From positions 434,001-498,000 of the forward strand of contig OY969774.1 of the NCBI GenBank assembly GCA_963702955.1: DNA of 64,000 nt, written 5' to 3'. Under the pieces are notes generated by a model. It did no database searches. It saw only the letters and a program-made list of their open reading frames with translations, and was not told the origin of the DNA. The translations under genes and the position numbers were made by a program. The stretch comes from VRUE01 sp963702955. GTDB lineage: Bacteria; Actinomycetota; Thermoleophilia; Solirubrobacterales; 70-9. Of the stretch, positions 14,732-23,366 are shown one piece after another; position 1 is the stretch's first letter, and each line of letters opens with the position of its first letter.

Positions 14732-16422
14732 TGCTCTCGCGCGCGGCAGCCCTCGAGTCGATCGCCGGCGGGCACTTCGAGCTGGTCGTGATCGGCGGCG
14801 GCATCACCGGCGCCGGCGTCGCCCTCGACGCCGCCTCGCGCGGCTACTCGGTCGCCCTGCTGGAGCGCGGCGACTACGCCTCGGGGACCTCCAGCCGCTC
14901 CTCGAAGATGGTCCACGGCGGCCTCCGCTACCTGCAGAACTTCGACCTCGGCCTGGTCCGCGAGGCGCTGATCGAGCGCCAGCTGATGGTCCAGCTCGCC
15001 CCGCACCTGGTCTACCCGACGCCGTTCCTGGTCCCCAGCTTCGCCGACGAGCGCCGCCGGCGCGGGCTCGGCATCGGCCTCAACATGTACGACGTGATGG
15101 CGACGACGCGGGTCGGCCGCAGCCGCCGCGACATCCGCGCTTCCAAGGAGGAGGACGAGCAGCTCTACTGGTCGCCGGACCGCCACCGGACGATCGACCG
15201 CGAGGAGGTGCTGGAGATGGTTCCCGCGCTCGAGCGGCGCGACCCCGAGGACGCTTACCTCTTCTACGACTGCCAGACCGACGACGTGCGGCTCGTCCTC
15301 ACCGTGCTCGGCGAGGCGGAGCGCTTCGGCGCGACGATGCTGAACGGCGCCGAGGTGACAGAGGTGCTGACCCGGGGCGGCCGTGCCTGCGGGGTCGCCT
15401 GCGTCGAGGCCGAGTCGGGCGAGCGCTTCGAGGTCGAGGCCGACAACGTCGTCAACGCGACCGGCGTCTGGGCCGACCGCATTCGCGGTGAGATCGTCGA
15501 GGAGGAGGACGTGCCGCGGATCGCGCCAAGCTGCGGCACGCACCTCCTCCTCGACAGGGACGATCTCTCGACCGGGTCGGCGGCCTGCATCGTTCCGGCC
15601 GGCGAGGGACGGGCGATCTTCGCCCTGCCCTGGTACGGCCGCACCCTGGTCGGCACCACCGACAACGACTACGACGGCGACATCGACCGCCCCCGCCCGG
15701 CGGGCGCCGACATCGAGTATCTGCTGGAGGCGGTCAACGCCTTCTTCGGCGTCTCGCTGGGCGTCGCCGACTTGGTCGGCGCCTACGCCGGCGTGCGGCC
15801 GCTGATCTCCACCGGCGACCCGAAGAAGTCGGTCAACATCTCGCGCAAAGCAGAGCTGTACGAGACCTCCTCGGGGATGCTGACGATCACCGGCGGCAAG
15901 CTGACGACCTGGCGGCGGATGGCGAAGCAGACGGTCGACCGGCTGGTCGAGCGGGGCGCCCGCGAGGCGCCCTGCCACACGGCCGAGATCCCGTTGGGGA
16001 TGGAGGCACGCCCGGCCGACCTCGAGGCGCCGGCGGGGGTGGGGGAGGAGGCCGTCGCCCAGCTCGCCTTCCGCTACGGCCACGCGGCGCGGGCGGTCCT
16101 GGCACTGGCCGGGGGGGATCCGAAGCTGGCGGCGCCGATCGTCCCCGGCCGTCCCGACCTGCTCGCCGAGGCGACGGTCGCGGCCCGGCACGAGCAGGCC
16201 CGCAGCGTCGCCGACGTCCTCCTGCGCCGCACCCGGCTGGGCCTGCTCGCGGCGCCGCAGTTGCGCGACGCCGCCGCGGTGCGCCCGCTGGCCGAGGCGC
16301 TCGGCGCCGAGCTCGGCTGGTCGCGCCGCCAGGTCAAGCGCGAGGCCGAGGCCTGGCCGGCGGCCGCGGCCGAGGCCGGCGTCGACCCCGCCGCGACCGC
16401 GGCGGTCCAGCCCCTTCAATAA
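14731..16422 (+). CDS. glpD: FAD-dependent glycerol-3-phosphate dehydrogenase
   Basis: The 563-residue protein is normal length for GlpD. The Rossmann FAD site is LVVIGGGITGAGVALDAASRG (about 20-40), followed by LLERGDYASGTSSRSSKMVHGGLRYL, the hallmark of this enzyme. LPWYGRTLVGTTDNDY and YAGVRPLIS are further conserved segments. The C-terminal DAO_C helical domain begins at about 440. It oxidises glycerol-3-phosphate to dihydroxyacetone phosphate, feeding electrons to the quinone pool at the membrane. It is translationally coupled to the nitroreductase gene by a TGATG overlap. Confidence 0.93.
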   Translation: MLSRAAALESIAGGHFELVVIGGGITGAGVALDAASRGYSVALLERGDYASGTSSRSSKMVHGGLRYLQNFDLGLVREALIERQLMVQLAPHLVYPTPFLVPSFADERRRRGLGIGLNMYDVMATTRVGRSRRDIRASKEEDEQLYWSPDRHRTIDREEVLEMVPALERRDPEDAYLFYDCQTDDVRLVLTVLGEAERFGATMLNGAEVTEVLTRGGRACGVACVEAESGERFEVEADNVVNATGVWADRIRGEIVEEEDVPRIAPSCGTHLLLDRDDLSTGSAACIVPAGEGRAIFALPWYGRTLVGTTDNDYDGDIDRPRPAGADIEYLLEAVNAFFGVSLGVADLVGAYAGVRPLISTGDPKKSVNISRKAELYETSSGMLTITGGKLTTWRRMAKQTVDRLVERGAREAPCHTAEIPLGMEARPADLEAPAGVGEEAVAQLAFRYGHAARAVLALAGGDPKLAAPIVPGRPDLLAEATVAARHEQARSVADVLLRRTRLGLLAAPQLRDAAAVRPLAEALGAELGWSRRQVKREAEAWPAAAAEAGVDPAATAAVQPLQ

Positions 16423-16432
16423 CCTGCTGCCC

Positions 16433-17287
16433 GTGAACAAATCCGAACTGGAGTCCAAGCGCCTGGGCGAGCTGCACACGCTGGCCGCCGAGGCCGGCGT
16501 CGAGCGCTACCGGATGCTGCCCCGCGCCGAGCTGATCGAGAAGCTCGCCGGCGGCGAGGCGAACGGAGCGTCGAAGCCGAAAGGCGAGGGGGGCGGCCGC
16601 GAGTCCGGCCGCCGCCGGCAGCGCGGCGGTGGGGATCGTCCCCGCGGCGAGCGCCGCGAGCGCAAACCCCGCCAGGAGCAGCGCAAACCCCGCGACGAGC
16701 GCAAACCCCGCCAGGATCGGAAGCCGCGCCAGGAGCCGGAGGCCGAGGAGAAGCCGGAGCCGCCGCGATCCGAGCCCGCCCCCGCCGCATCGGCCGCGAC
16801 TTCCGAGCGCCCGAAACGCAAACGCCGCCGCAGGCGCTGGGGCCGGCGCCGCAAGGGCGGCGTCCGCGTCCACGACCTGCTGCTGCCGCCCGCCGCCGGC
16901 GGCCGAGCGATCGTCTACGGCGAGAGCCGCGAGACCTGCACGGCGCTGCTGCGCGAGCTCGCGTCCGAACTCGCCGGGGAGTCGCAGGGGCCCGACCCGA
17001 TCGCCCTGCTGATCGACCCCAGCCCGGAGGAGCTGGCCGACTGGAAGCGCGAGGCGCCGCGAGCCGAGATCGTCTCCGCCGGCCAGGCCCGCCATGCCGA
17101 CGACGCCCTCGCCCAGGCGGCGCGCCGGGCAGGCGGCGGCGAGGACGTGATCGTCCTGATCGACTCCCTCACCCGCTTCGCCGAGGCCTTCGCCGGCCCC
17201 GAGGAGGCCCGCAAGCTGTTCGACGCCGGCCTCGGCACCGGCGGCGGCACCCTCACGGTCGTAGCCGCGCTCGAGCGCTCGGCCTGA
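16433..17287 (+). CDS. Rho-like protein with Rho_N domain but no P-loop
   Basis: The 284-residue protein starts with GTG at 16433. Residues 3-40 are a Rho_N (SAP-like) domain: ELESKRLGELHTLAAEAGVE, MLPRAELIEKLAG. Residues 45-145 are an Arg/Lys/Pro/Glu-rich disordered stretch with KPRQ/KPRD repeats, as in actinobacterial Rho. The last 140 residues resemble the Rho ATPase core in outline: VHDLLLPPAAGGRAIVYG, then EDVIVLIDSLTRFAEAF and GGTLTVVAALE. Where Rho has its GxxxxGKT P-loop, this protein has GESRETCTALL, so it cannot bind ATP in the usual way. The RNA-binding S1-like CSD is also missing. It may be a degenerate paralogue or an anti-Rho decoy. The function is unknown. Confidence 0.65.
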   Translation: MNKSELESKRLGELHTLAAEAGVERYRMLPRAELIEKLAGGEANGASKPKGEGGGRESGRRRQRGGGDRPRGERRERKPRQEQRKPRDERKPRQDRKPRQEPEAEEKPEPPRSEPAPAASAATSERPKRKRRRRRWGRRRKGGVRVHDLLLPPAAGGRAIVYGESRETCTALLRELASELAGESQGPDPIALLIDPSPEELADWKREAPRAEIVSAGQARHADDALAQAARRAGGGEDVIVLIDSLTRFAEAFAGPEEARKLFDAGLGTGGGTLTVVAALERSA

Positions 17288-17296
17288 GTCGCTCGC

Positions 17297-17776
17297 TCAG
17301 CCGCGGTAGGCGATGCGGCGCCAGCTCGGCTCGCGTGAGAGCTCGATCAGCTCGTTGCTGCGCTCGGGCTGGACGTAGCCGAAGGTCTGGTTGCGCTCGT
17401 CGAAGACGACGTCGAGCTCACCCTCTTTGACCCGCTGGTCGAGCCAGGCGCCGCGGAAGACGAGCCGGCGCAGCCAGTGGACGAGGCTGCGGTTGGAGGG
17501 GCCGACCAGGTCCTCCCAGTTCTCGTTGATGTGGGCGCCGAGGCGGGAGCAGGGCTCGGCGATCTCGCCGTTGACGGCGAGGTCGAGCAGGTCTTCGAGC
17601 TCGTCGCGGCTCAGCCCCTGCTGGACGAAGCCGAGTTTGACCGCGGCCTGCTCCACGCGCTGGCCGAAGTCCTGCTCGTTGAAGGCGAAGCGGAGCTCGC
17701 CGTACTCGAGCACGTAGTCGGAGCCCGACTCATAGTTGCCTCTGCGGGTCGTCTTCTTATTCACGTTGAAGCCCAA
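17297..17776 (-). CDS. Conserved-looking protein of unknown function
   Basis: The 159-residue protein starts MGFNVNKKTTRRGNYESGSDYVLEYGELRFAF from the ATG at 17776. It is mostly charged and helical (FGQRVEQAAVKLGFVQQG, RDELEDLLDLAVNGEI), with no signal peptide, membrane segment or metal motif. Codon use is that of the core genome and the frame is clean, so I consider it a real gene. I do not recognise the family. It is convergent with the Rho-like gene (9 bp between stops) and divergent from the PHP phosphatase gene. Nothing else indicates its role. Confidence 0.65.
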   Translation of the reverse strand: MGFNVNKKTTRRGNYESGSDYVLEYGELRFAFNEQDFGQRVEQAAVKLGFVQQGLSRDELEDLLDLAVNGEIAEPCSRLGAHINENWEDLVGPSNRSLVHWLRRLVFRGAWLDQRVKEGELDVVFDERNQTFGYVQPERSNELIELSREPSWRRIAYRG

Positions 17777-17871
17777 TCTGCCTCCGCAAGCCCGGCGGGA
17801 GCAGGTGCTGGATCATGCCTGTCATCGTAGCCGCGTGCGTTGGCGCGGCGAGGCTGAAAGAGGTGTTGCGC

Positions 17872-18606
17872 TTGATCGACCTGCACTGCCACATCCTTCC
17901 CGAACTCGATGACGGGGCGCTCGACCGCCGCGACAGCGCCGGCATGGCCCGCCAGGCAGCGGCCGACGGGATCGAATCGGTCTGCGCCACGCCCCACATC
18001 CGCCACGATCACGACGTCCGCATCGAGGAGGTCGGCGACCGCGTCGCGGCGCTCAACGCCCATCTGGAAGAGGAGGGGATCGCGGTCGAGGTGCTGAGCG
18101 GCGGCGAGGTCGCCGAGACCGCGGTCGAGGCGCTCTCCGAGGAGGAGCTGGCCCGGGTCTCCCTCGGCGCCGGGCGCTGGGTGCTGCTCGAGCCGGCGCC
18201 GGGGCCGCTGAGCGACAGCCTCGAGCGCCGCGTCGGCCACCTCGCCGAGCGCGGCCATCGAGCGCTGATCGCCCACCCCGAGCGACACATCTCCGAAGAC
18301 ATGTTCGAGCGCATGGCGCGCCTGGTCGAGGCCGGCGCGCTGATCCAGGCGACCGCCGACTTCTTCCTCCGCGAGCGCACCGCCGCGGGCATGGCCGGCC
18401 TCGCCGAGCGGCGCCTGGTCCACGTCCTCAGCAGCGACGCCCACTCATCGCACGGCGGCCGCCCCGTCCACCTCAGCGAGGCCTTCGCGAAGCTGCGCGA
18501 GGTGAAGGAGCTGGCCCCCCACGTCGACTGGATCGCCAACACGGCCCCCCGCGCCATCGTCGAGGGCAGCGCCCTCGAAGTCCCGTGGTCCACTGTCGAT
18601 TTTTAG
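17872..18606 (+). CDS. CapC/YwqE-type PHP-domain tyrosine phosphatase
   Basis: From TTG 17872 the protein has 244 residues beginning LIDLHCHILPELDDGA, the typical N-terminus of the family. AGAGGTG lies 7-13 bases upstream. A longer frame from 17815 has no such support. PHP metal ligands are visible as HCH (HLHCH-like), CATPHIRHDHD, IAHPERH and VLSSDAHS. Family members are Mn-dependent phosphatases that dephosphorylate the BY-kinases controlling exopolysaccharide synthesis. No kinase or polysaccharide genes are in this neighbourhood. The stop lies inside a hairpin that probably ends the transcript. Confidence 0.85.
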   Translation: MIDLHCHILPELDDGALDRRDSAGMARQAAADGIESVCATPHIRHDHDVRIEEVGDRVAALNAHLEEEGIAVEVLSGGEVAETAVEALSEEELARVSLGAGRWVLLEPAPGPLSDSLERRVGHLAERGHRALIAHPERHISEDMFERMARLVEAGALIQATADFFLRERTAAGMAGLAERRLVHVLSSDAHSSHGGRPVHLSEAFAKLREVKELAPHVDWIANTAPRAIVEGSALEVPWSTVDF

Positions 18607-18632
18607 ACCCCATAGGGTCATCAAATCGACAG
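18593..18632. terminator. Bidirectional terminator hairpin
   Basis: The outer stem is CTGTCGATTT (18593-18602) with AAATCGACAG (18623-18632), and the inner stem is GACCC (18606-18610) with GGGTC (18615-18619). It overlaps the end of the PHP phosphatase gene and lies just before the end of the convergent PfkB gene, so it can serve both. Confidence 0.65.
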
Positions 18633-18638
18633 TTAGCG

Positions 18639-19598
18639 TCAGAGGCGCCGCAGCTCGACCCGGGGGGCGAGCTCTTCGACCACCGACCGCTCGGCGCTGC
18701 CGAGGCCGGCGCGGAGGAAGTTGGCGGCGCCGGCCGCGGCGCCGATCCGCAGCGTCTCCTCCCACTCGCGGCCGGCCGCCATGCAGGCGGCGAGCGCGCC
18801 CATCATCGAGTCGCCGCAGCCCTCGCGGGCGCCGCGCTCGAAGCGCGGCGGGATCAGCTCCCAGGCTTCGTCGCCGCGCACCACCATCGCCGGCGCCTCG
18901 GCGCGGGTGACGATCGCCGCCGCGGCGCCGCGCTCCAGCAGCCGCTCGATCGCGGCCCGCATCCGCGCTTCGGTGTCGACCGGTCCGGCGACGAACCGGG
19001 CGACCTCCCAGTCGTTGATCTTGACCAGGTCGGGCTTGCCCTCGAGGGCGCTGTCGAGCCGCGGCGGCGAGAGGTCGACGATCACCGGCGTGCCGTTGTC
19101 GCGCACGTCGGCGACCAGGTCGCCGTAGATCTCCAGCGGCAGCGCCTCGCCCGGGTAAGGGTCGCAGAGGGCGAGCACGTCGGCGTCGAGCGCCGCCGCG
19201 AGCGTGGCCGAGAAGAGGTCGTCGATCTCGTGGCGCGAGGCGGGCAGGCCGGCGCTCTGTGCGACCGGCACCCGCTCGCCGCTGCGGCGGTCGTGGATGT
19301 AGGCGCCGTTCGCCTCGCCGGTCTCGATCGGCCGCAACTCGAAGGGGAACTGCTCCAGCAGCGGCCGCAGCACGTCTCCGGTCTCACCGCCGAGGAAGCC
19401 GCAGAGCACGGCCTCGGCGCCGAGCTCGGCCGCCATCCGCGCCACCCAGACGCCCTGGCCGGCGGCGTGGAGGTGGATGTCGTCGCCGCCGTCTGAAGTT
19501 AGCGCCTCGACCGTCACCGAGAGCATCGGGTTGGGGCCGAAGATCGCGACCTTGCCGCCGGAGGGGGGAGAGACGGGCTCGCTGTGCACTTGGGACAT
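18639..19598 (-). CDS. PfkB-family carbohydrate kinase
   Basis: The protein has 319 residues from the ATG at 19598; an ATG at 19601 is one codon longer. GGGGGG precedes both. The ribokinase/PfkB fold shows in IFGPNPMLSVTVEAL, HAAGQGVWVARMAAELGAEA, VIVDLSPPRL and PDLVKINDWEV. The C-terminal motif usually GAGD appears as ARGEGCGDSMMGALAA (GCGDSM), keeping the catalytic Asp. 1-Phosphofructokinase or a tagatose-phosphate-type kinase is most likely, but the sugar cannot be told from sequence. The start overlaps that of the divergent DUF192 gene, so the two genes share a very compact promoter region or have promoters inside each other. Confidence 0.82.
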   Translation of the reverse strand: MSQVHSEPVSPPSGGKVAIFGPNPMLSVTVEALTSDGGDDIHLHAAGQGVWVARMAAELGAEAVLCGFLGGETGDVLRPLLEQFPFELRPIETGEANGAYIHDRRSGERVPVAQSAGLPASRHEIDDLFSATLAAALDADVLALCDPYPGEALPLEIYGDLVADVRDNGTPVIVDLSPPRLDSALEGKPDLVKINDWEVARFVAGPVDTEARMRAAIERLLERGAAAAIVTRAEAPAMVVRGDEAWELIPPRFERGAREGCGDSMMGALAACMAAGREWEETLRIGAAAGAANFLRAGLGSAERSVVEELAPRVELRRL

Positions 19599-19599
19599 C

Positions 19600-19923
19600 A
19601 TGACCCCCCGCCGGATGCGCCGCCTGCCTTCGACGACGGTGCTCGGGCGCCGCGTTCCCGTGGCCACCGGCCTCCGCGCCCGCCTGCTCGGCCTCGCCCA
19701 CCTCGACCGCGAGCGAGCCGGGGCCGGCCTGCTGATCCCGCGCTGCGCCTGTGTCCACACCTTCGGCATGCGCTTCGCGCTCGACCTCGTCTTCCTCGAC
19801 CGGCGCGGTGAGGCGATCGCCGTGCGCCGCGGCGTGCGGCCGCGCCGGGTTGCCTCCGCCCGCGGTGCGAGCGCCGTCCTTGAGCTACCCTCGGAACCGG
19901 GTTTCGGCATAGCCACGGGCTGA
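19600..19923 (+). CDS. DUF192 family protein
   Basis: From ATG 19600 the protein has 107 residues. The DUF192 core is readable: GLRARLLGLAHL, AGLLIPRCACVHTFGMRF, then LDLVFLDRRGEAI and PRRVASARGASAVLELP. Members are small beta-barrel proteins, often exported in proteobacteria; here there is no clear signal peptide (MTPRRMRRLPSTTVLG). Its start codon overlaps the start codon of the divergent kinase gene on the other strand. A second ATG at 19615 would avoid that overlap and shorten the protein by five residues. The biochemical role of the family is unknown. Confidence 0.75.
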   Translation: MTPRRMRRLPSTTVLGRRVPVATGLRARLLGLAHLDRERAGAGLLIPRCACVHTFGMRFALDLVFLDRRGEAIAVRRGVRPRRVASARGASAVLELPSEPGFGIATG

Positions 19924-19942
19924 GCCGTCACAATCAAAGGCG

Positions 19943-22603
19943 ATGCCTTCCGATGAGCCGAAGTGGGTGTACCGGTTCGACGAGGGATCGAGGGAGATGC
20001 GCGACCTGCTCGGCGGCAAGGGCGCCAACATCGCCGAGATGGCGCGGCTCGGTCCGCCGATCAGGGTGCCGGCCGGCTTCACCGTCACGACCGAGGCCTG
20101 CGTCGCCTTCCTCGCCGCCGGCGCGGACTTCCCGCCCGGGCTGGAGGGACAGCTCGACGTCGCGCTGGACGGGCTCGAGGCCGAGGCCGGCAAGCGGCTC
20201 GGCGATCCCTCCGACCCGCTGCTCGTCTCGGTCCGCTCGGGCGCCCGCGAATCGATGCCGGGGATGATGGACACCGTCCTCAACCTCGGCCTCGGCGACG
20301 AGGCGGTCGGCGGTCTCGCCGAGCGGACCGACAACGAGCGCTTCGCCTGGGACTCCTACCGCCGCTTCGTGCAGATGTTCGGCAACGTCGTCTCCGGGAT
20401 CGACGGGATGCTGTTCGAGGAGGCGATCCGCGCGGTCAAGTCCGAGCGCGGCGTCGCCCTCGACACCGAGCTGACGGCGGCGGACTTGCGCCGCTTGGTC
20501 GACGACTTCAAGCGGGTCTTCGCCGAGCAGGCCGGGCGCGACTTCCCGCAGGCTCCGCGCGCGCAGCTGAGCGAGGCGGTCGCCGCCGTCTTCCGCTCCT
20601 GGAACGGGGCGCGGGCGATCGAGTACCGGCGCCTGAACGGCATCCCCGACGAGTGGGGCACCGCGGTCAACGTCCAGCAGATGGTCTTCGGCAACATGGG
20701 CAGCCGGTCGGGATCCGGCGTCGCCTTCAGCCGCGACGAGATCACCGGCGAGCCCTCGCCGTCGGGCGACTTCCTGCTCGACGCGCAGGGAGAGGACGTC
20801 GTCTCCGGCACCCGCGACACCGCCGACCTCGAGGAGATGGCGCGGATGCTGCCCGAGGCGCACCACCAGCTGGTCGAGATAATCGCGGCGCTGGAGCGTC
20901 ACTTCCGCGACATGCAGGACGTCGAGTTCACGGTCGAGGAGGGGACGCTGTTCATGCTGCAGACGCGCAGCGCCAAGCGGCCCGCGCAGGCGGCCGTGCG
21001 GGTCGCCGTCGACATGGTCGGCGAGCGGATCCTCAGCCGCGCCGAGGCGATCGCCAAGATCGACGCCTCGAAGCTGGAAGCGCTCCTGCACCCGGCCTTC
21101 GATCCGAACTTCGAGCTGCGGCCGCTGGCCCGCGGCGTGCCCGCCTCGCCCGGCGCCGCCGTGGGCGAGGTCGTGTTCACCGCCGAGCGCGCGGTCGAGC
21201 GGGCCGCGGAGGGCACCGCGGTGATCCTGGTGCGCCCCTTCACCGAGGCCGACGACGTCGCCGGCTTCGACGCTGCCCGCGGCATCCTCACCTCCGAGGG
21301 CGGCAAGGCCTCACACGCGGCCCTGGTCGCGCGCGGCATGGGCCGGCCCTGCGTCTGCGGCGCCTCGGCGTTGGAGATCGACCTCGAGACGCGCGAGATG
21401 CGGGTCAACGGCCAGGTTCTGAACGAGGGCGAGCGGATCGCGATCGACGGCGGCAGCGGCGTGGTGACTACGCAGGACGTGCCGCTGGTCGAGGCGGAGA
21501 TGGACGAGCGCTTCCGCACCGTGCTGGAGTGGGCCGACGAGCTGCGCCGGCTCGGCGTGCGCGCCAACGCCGACCGGCCCGAGGACGCCGTCAAGGCGCG
21601 CCGCTTCGGCGCCGAGGGGATCGGCCTCTGCCGCACCGAGCACATGTTCCTCGGCGAGCGCCAGCCGGCGATGCAGCGGATGATCATGGCCGAGGACGAG
21701 GAGCGCCGGCGCGCCGCGCTGGCCGAGCTGGAGCCGCTGCAGAAGGCCGACTTCGAAGGCCTGTTCGCGGAGATGGCCGGGCTGCCGGTGACGATCCGGC
21801 TGCTCGACCCGCCGCTGCACGAGTTCCTGCCGCGGGCCGAGGACCTGGCGCTGGAGATCGAGCGGCGCGGCGCCTCGGGCGAGCACGGGGCGGCGATCGC
21901 GCGGCTGGAGGCCGAGCTGCACCGGGTCCGCCAGCTCGAGGAGACGAACCCGATGCTCGGCACCCGCGGCTGCCGGCTGGGGCTCGAGTTCCCCGAGGTC
22001 TACGAGATGCAGGTGCGGGCGATCGTCGCCGCCGCCGCGGCGCTGCGCGAGCGCGAGGGAGCCGCCCCCGAGCTGGAGATCATGATCCCGCTGGTCGACT
22101 ACGAGGGCGAGCTGGCGGCGATCGCCGAGCTGGTCGAGCGGACCGCGGCGGAGGCCGCCGAGCGGGCCGGGGCGGAGCCGGTGCCGTTCCGGGTCGGGAC
22201 GATGATCGAGCTGCCGCGCGCCTGTCTGATCGCCGGCCGCCTCGCCGAGCGGGCCGAGTTCTTCAGCTTCGGCACCAACGACCTCACCCAGACGACGCTC
22301 GGCTTCTCCCGCGACGACTCCGAGGGCCGCTTTCTCAGCGAGTACCTGCGCCGCAAGATCGTCCGCCGCAGCCCCTTCGAGACGGTCAACGTCGACGGCG
22401 TCGGGGAGCTGGTGAAGACGGCGGTCGAGCGCGGCCGCGCCGCCCGGCCCGACCTCGGGCTGGGGATCTGCGGCGAGCACGGCGGCGACCCCGACAGCAT
22501 CGCCTTCTTCCACGAGGCCGGCCTCGACTACGTCAGCTGCTCGCCCTTCCGCGTGCCGATCGCCCGGGTGGCGGCGGCCCAGGCCGCGGTAGCTGCGAAG
22601 TAA
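19943..22603 (+). CDS. ppdK: Pyruvate, phosphate dikinase
   Basis: The protein has 886 residues, full length for the family, from ATG 19943 with AAAGG upstream. The N-terminal nucleotide-binding part has LLGGKGANIAEMARLG and VSVRSGARESMPGMMDTVLN. The swivelling phospho-His domain has GGKASHAALVARGMGRPCV, where the His is the phosphate carrier. The C-terminal PEP domain has GIGLCRTEHMF, FGTNDLTQTTLGFSRDD and LGICGEHGGDP with the catalytic Cys. It interconverts pyruvate + ATP + Pi with PEP + AMP + PPi. It stands alone in the operon, ends in a terminator, and may serve gluconeogenesis or PPi-linked glycolysis. Confidence 0.95.
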   Translation: MPSDEPKWVYRFDEGSREMRDLLGGKGANIAEMARLGPPIRVPAGFTVTTEACVAFLAAGADFPPGLEGQLDVALDGLEAEAGKRLGDPSDPLLVSVRSGARESMPGMMDTVLNLGLGDEAVGGLAERTDNERFAWDSYRRFVQMFGNVVSGIDGMLFEEAIRAVKSERGVALDTELTAADLRRLVDDFKRVFAEQAGRDFPQAPRAQLSEAVAAVFRSWNGARAIEYRRLNGIPDEWGTAVNVQQMVFGNMGSRSGSGVAFSRDEITGEPSPSGDFLLDAQGEDVVSGTRDTADLEEMARMLPEAHHQLVEIIAALERHFRDMQDVEFTVEEGTLFMLQTRSAKRPAQAAVRVAVDMVGERILSRAEAIAKIDASKLEALLHPAFDPNFELRPLARGVPASPGAAVGEVVFTAERAVERAAEGTAVILVRPFTEADDVAGFDAARGILTSEGGKASHAALVARGMGRPCVCGASALEIDLETREMRVNGQVLNEGERIAIDGGSGVVTTQDVPLVEAEMDERFRTVLEWADELRRLGVRANADRPEDAVKARRFGAEGIGLCRTEHMFLGERQPAMQRMIMAEDEERRRAALAELEPLQKADFEGLFAEMAGLPVTIRLLDPPLHEFLPRAEDLALEIERRGASGEHGAAIARLEAELHRVRQLEETNPMLGTRGCRLGLEFPEVYEMQVRAIVAAAAALREREGAAPELEIMIPLVDYEGELAAIAELVERTAAEAAERAGAEPVPFRVGTMIELPRACLIAGRLAERAEFFSFGTNDLTQTTLGFSRDDSEGRFLSEYLRRKIVRRSPFETVNVDGVGELVKTAVERGRAARPDLGLGICGEHGGDPDSIAFFHEAGLDYVSCSPFRVPIARVAAAQAAVAAK

Positions 22604-22607
22604 TCGC

Positions 22608-22630
22608 CTCCCAGAGGGGGGAGAGTTTTT
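22608..22630 (+). terminator. Intrinsic terminator after ppdK
   Basis: CTCCC (22608-22612) pairs with GGGAG (22619-22623), followed by AG and TTTTT (22626-22630). It is the only hairpin with a T-run close after a gene that I noted in this window. Confidence 0.7.
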
Positions 22631-22652
22631 GTCGCTGAGCCCTTGGTAGGGC

Positions 22653-23366
22653 ATGCTTCCCCAGCGCCGCGAGATCGCCAGCGTCGTCGTCTGCGAGGAC
22701 GACACCACCACGCTCGAGCTGCTCTGCGACCACCTCGTCGCCGACCGCTTCGGGGTGCTGCCGGCGCCGAGCGCCTCCGACGCGCTGCGGCTTTGCCGCT
22801 ACAAGCAGCCGGACCTGATGTTGCTCGACCTGACCCTGCCGGACGCCTCCGGGCTCGACGTCCTGCAGGAGATCCGCGAAGCGGACGGGATCGCCACCCG
22901 CTTCGACCCGGGGCTGCCGGTGATCGTCCTCACCGGCCGCGGCGCCGACGACGACCGGGTCCGCGGCCTCGAGTTCGGGGCGGACGACTATCTGGTCAAG
23001 CCGTTCCACTACCCGGAGCTGCGGGCGCGGATCGGCGCCGTGCTGCGGCGGCGGGCGGAGCGGCGCGACGGGCCGCTGCGGGTCGGCGAGCTGATCGTCA
23101 ACCCGGCGCGGCGGCGGACCTGGCTCGGTCAGCGGTCGATCGAGCTCTCGGCGAAAGAGTTCTCGCTGCTCCACATCCTCGCCACCGATCCGCACCGGGT
23201 CTTCACCAAGCGCGAGCTGCTCGGCGAGGTCTGGGGCTACCGGACGCCGGCGAAGACGCGGACGCTCGATTCCCACGCGAGCCGGCTGCGGCGCAAACTC
23301 GATCCCGAGGACGGGCGCTTCGTGATCAATTGCTGGGGCGTCGGCTACAGGCTGCTGGACGGATGA
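22653..23366 (+). CDS. OmpR/PhoB-type response regulator
   Basis: The 237-residue protein has a receiver domain (about 10-125) with acidic pocket CEDD, phospho-acceptor D59 in LMLLDLTLPD, switch VIVLTGRG and the KPF lysine in DDYLVKPFHYPEL. The C-terminal winged HTH (about 140-235) has ELSAKEFSLLHILATDPHRV and a final NCWGVGYRLLDG. Its stop overlaps the start of the histidine kinase gene (GGATGA), so the two form one two-component system. Target genes are unknown; the adjacent Tad genes are candidates because they follow without a gap. Confidence 0.92.
   Translation: MLPQRREIASVVVCEDDTTTLELLCDHLVADRFGVLPAPSASDALRLCRYKQPDLMLLDLTLPDASGLDVLQEIREADGIATRFDPGLPVIVLTGRGADDDRVRGLEFGADDYLVKPFHYPELRARIGAVLRRRAERRDGPLRVGELIVNPARRRTWLGQRSIELSAKEFSLLHILATDPHRVFTKRELLGEVWGYRTPAKTRTLDSHASRLRRKLDPEDGRFVINCWGVGYRLLDG

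Noticed and set aside
11829..14807. A 992-codon open frame on the minus strand across the ATPase, S-component and nitroreductase genes.
   Set aside because: It is antisense to three well-supported genes and is Arg/Gly/Pro-rich low complexity, the usual by-product of high-GC coding DNA.
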